NCBI RefSeq assembly: GCF_012271765.1 | Contig: NZ_VRKO01000016.1 | Coordinates: 730,820 to 794,819, forward strand | Length of the DNA: 64,000 nt | From: Erwinia rhapontici | Lineage (GTDB): Bacteria > Pseudomonadota > Gammaproteobacteria > Enterobacterales > Enterobacteriaceae | Direction of reading: 5' to 3' | Shown: one piece after another, positions 62,423 to 64,000 of the stretch | Position numbering within the stretch: position 1 is the stretch's first letter | Layout of the letters: each line of letters starts with the position of its first letter | The notes under the pieces: model-generated | Database searches by the model: none | What the model was told of the DNA's origin: nothing | Seen by the model: the letters and a program-made list of their open reading frames with translations, nothing else | Position numbers and translations under genes: made by a program

Positions 62423-63136
62423 TCAGAAGGGAATGTCGTCGTCGAAGGGAGGCGGTGTTTGCTGCTGCTGTCCGACATTTCGTGATCCAGCATTGCGCTG
62501 CAGGTTTGACTGCTGATGCTGGTTCTGCTGCTGATTACCGAGCATAGAGCGCTGCTGGTTGCCGAGCTGGCCGCTTATTGCCGGGCCACCACCGCCACTC
62601 TGTGAGCGCTCATCTTTATCAGTCAGCGATGCGACCAGTTTATCGACCACCTCTGCTGGCAGGTTTTCGACAGCCTCTCGGTATGTTTTGCGCGTTTTGG
62701 TACCGAATGCCTGGCGAATTTCGAAACGGTAGCCGTCTTTACCGTCATTTTTGGTGTAAAGAACCTTCTGCAGGACGAAACCGATGGGCTTGCCTTCCAG
62801 TTCTTTGCAGTGGTACTCAATTTCCCCCTGCTCATTGCGCACTTCGGTAGCATGCAGAGCGGTTACTTTGGTCAGCCCCATGATGGCGTTGATCATCGCG
62901 GTACCGCCACGAAGCGGAGTTCCATCGCGCCCAATGTAAGACAACCGGAGATAGTTGATGCTGCCCACGTCGGCATCAAGCGTGAATTCCATCGACTGTG
63001 ACTGCGAGTCTGTGTCACGCGCTGAAGTGAATACTGCAGTTTTAATAGTGCCGGCGTAGGTGCCGCCTTCGGATGCACCGGAAGGCCCAGCCGCTTTAGC
63101 TGAGTCTGCGTCAAAGGTAAAAATAGGTTGCTGCAT
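62423..63136 (-). CDS. Phage single-stranded DNA-binding-like protein
   Basis: A 237-residue protein. Its N-terminal 150 residues are a compact beta-rich domain (DUF669-like), followed by a Gln/Asn/Gly-rich linker (GNQQRSMLGNQQQNQHQQS) and an acidic tail FDDDIPF, the same tip that SSB uses to bind recombination proteins. The layout (fold, disordered linker, DDDIPF) is that of SSB. It is adjacent to the Sak4-like ATPase; such SSB-Sak4 pairs catalyse phage recombination. Its last base overlaps the start codon region of nothing else; the upstream ATPase stop overlaps its ATG by one base. Confidence 0.75.
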   Translation of the reverse strand: MQQPIFTFDADSAKAAGPSGASEGGTYAGTIKTAVFTSARDTDSQSQSMEFTLDADVGSINYLRLSYIGRDGTPLRGGTAMINAIMGLTKVTALHATEVRNEQGEIEYHCKELEGKPIGFVLQKVLYTKNDGKDGYRFEIRQAFGTKTRKTYREAVENLPAEVVDKLVASLTDKDERSQSGGGGPAISGQLGNQQRSMLGNQQQNQHQQSNLQRNAGSRNVGQQQQTPPPFDDDIPF

Positions 63137-63801
63137 TATGCGGTTACTCCGTTGTTGAGTTCATAGTAGTCCCTGATCGCCGCATCAACGGTTGCCAGGT
63201 CATTAGGGATTTGGAAATCTTCAAACAGTCCGATGGGAGATTTAACCGGGTCGGTGCCGTCTGACTGAGTGGTGAAGTGGTAACGGCCATCAGTAACCGA
63301 TGTGCGCAGGGCGATGGTAAACATGCCCTCTACCGTTATTTTTTCGTCCAGCATTTTGCCGATGGTTTTCATCTTGATGCGGCCAGTGGCGGTTTCTTCC
63401 GTGTGCGCCAGGAAGTAAACGATCAGCTCGTCTTCCGCCTGCTGCGCCGCCTTCACGACGTCCCATGCACCACCACCGATTTCGGTGAACTTCTCGAATG
63501 ATTTTTCGCTGCGGCGCCGCATGAATGAGTTGCCCATCACATACTGGAAGTCGTCTATCACGACGAATTTACGTCCGGCCCGGCGGGCGTGGGTGATAAT
63601 CATCACGATGTCGGAAGCCAGATCCGTGTGGAAGACGTTGCCCGTTTTGGCAACGAAATCGCGCTTTACCCAGCCTTTCGACTTAAATGGGAGCCGTTTG
63701 TTTTCTGGGTTAATCAGGAAGCCTTCTTCAGGATTGAGGTGCATCATGCTGGCCGACTTGCCAGACCCTGAGTCACCCAGGATAAGTACTGGGATACCCA
63801 T
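63136..63801 (-). CDS. Sak4-like recombination ATPase
   Basis: The ATG at 63801 has AGGAGG 6 bases upstream; 221 residues. Walker A is GDSGSGKSA, Walker B is FVVIDDFQY, and the VYFLAHTEET motif and the metal-site histidine resemble RecA-core phage NTPases (TIGR01618 group). With an SSB-like gene next to it this fits Sak4-type single-strand annealing ATPases seen in HK620-like phages. An alternative is a generic phage nucleotide-binding protein. A RecA-like basis for phage recombination is inferred. Confidence 0.72.
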   Translation of the reverse strand: MGIPVLILGDSGSGKSASMMHLNPEEGFLINPENKRLPFKSKGWVKRDFVAKTGNVFHTDLASDIVMIITHARRAGRKFVVIDDFQYVMGNSFMRRRSEKSFEKFTEIGGGAWDVVKAAQQAEDELIVYFLAHTEETATGRIKMKTIGKMLDEKITVEGMFTIALRTSVTDGRYHFTTQSDGTDPVKSPIGLFEDFQIPNDLATVDAAIRDYYELNNGVTA

Positions 63802-63802
63802 A

Positions 63803-64000
63803 TTAGCCTCCTGCTTGCAGGTAATGCCGCATGGTGAACTCCTGATCCTCGTCCAGCTCCATGTTCGCCAGGCACCATTTGAGATAGCCCCGGTCAGTGG
63901 CTCCAATCTCCTCAAATGACTTACCCTTGTGCTTGCCGAACCGCATGGCGTGAAGCAGGGAAGGCCGTGCCGTAATCTCACGCATCTGAGCGATGGTGAA
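63803..64000 (-). CDS. C-terminal part of phage 3'-5' exonuclease (cut by the window)
   Basis: The frame is open at the right edge. FTIAQMREITARPSLLHAMRFGKHKGKSFEEIGATDRGYLKWCLANMELDEDQEFTMRHYL is the DUF3820-type tail often fused to DnaQ/ExoX exonucleases of lambdoid prophages. The catalytic part would lie beyond base 64000. The stop is 1 base from the start of the ATPase gene, so they share the operon. Identity as an exonuclease is inferred from this tail only. Confidence 0.55.
   Translation of the reverse strand, partial: FTIAQMREITARPSLLHAMRFGKHKGKSFEEIGATDRGYLKWCLANMELDEDQEFTMRHYLQAGG

Noticed and set aside
63802..63981. 60 extra residues before the Sak4-like ATPase
   Set aside because: They read the neighbouring exonuclease tail in another frame; ATG at 63801 has AGGAGG.

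Overview
The window looks like the chromosome of a gamma-proteobacterium of the order Enterobacterales. The gene order rpfF/rpfR(pdeR), rnb, yciW, sapABCDF, pspFABCD, ycjXF, tyrR, tpx, ycjG, mpaA, mppA matches the E. coli/Erwinia/Pantoea core. The rpfF-rpfR pair, the CstA-type transporter next to rnb and the ERIC-type repeat suggest Erwiniaceae (Pantoea/Erwinia) or an Enterobacter/Cronobacter relative. The family assignment is inference; the order is secure.

Layout. 0.4-4.2 kb: an AraD-family aldolase/epimerase, then DSF synthase RpfF convergent with its PAS-GGDEF-EAL receptor RpfR. 4.4-12.9 kb: CstA/BtsT transporter, RNase II, a molybdopterin oxidoreductase and a PTS EIICB. 13-16.7 kb: a tandem pair of YnfC-type lipoproteins, a LysR regulator and YciW. 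16.9-25 kb: the sap peptide-uptake operon, split between sapB and sapC by about 2.7 kb of lower-GC DNA. That insert carries two tandem copies of an HExxH protein plus lipoprotein pair, probably toxin/effector and immunity. 25.1-25.24 kb: a RyhB small RNA with a Fur box. 25.3-30.6 kb: pspF, sigma-54-driven pspABCD, ycjX and ycjF. 30.7-38.2 kb: tyrR, an inserted LysR/SDR cassette followed by a second copy of the tyrR 3' tail, then tpx, ycjG, mpaA and mppA. 38.2-38.65 kb: a non-coding element with long inverted arms. 38.8-47.6 kb: a lipoprotein, a BglG/LicT antiterminator behind its own RAT/terminator leader, SotB, glutaminase, an MFS pump with its XRE regulator, an NAD-type dehydrogenase, an Rrf2 regulator and a SoxS/RamA-like activator. 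47.9-53.4 kb: a 2OG-Fe(II) oxygenase with a MetQNI-type ABC importer, then AI-2E-family and AEC-family membrane proteins.

From about 53.4 kb to the right edge lies the left end of a lambdoid-type prophage, all on the minus strand. It holds integrase, excisionase, a C5-cytosine and an N6-adenine methyltransferase, an AT-rich two-gene cassette of unknown function, and an early operon (small SAM methyltransferase, HD hydrolase, ANR protein, SSB-like protein, Sak4-like ATPase, exonuclease tail). The right prophage end is outside the window.

The most promising uncharacterised pieces are the AT-rich prophage cassette (57.7-59.4 kb), whose second gene has a G9 tract as its ribosome-binding region, and the duplicated metalloprotease/lipoprotein pairs inside the sap operon. 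All family names come from reading the translations; no database search was run.
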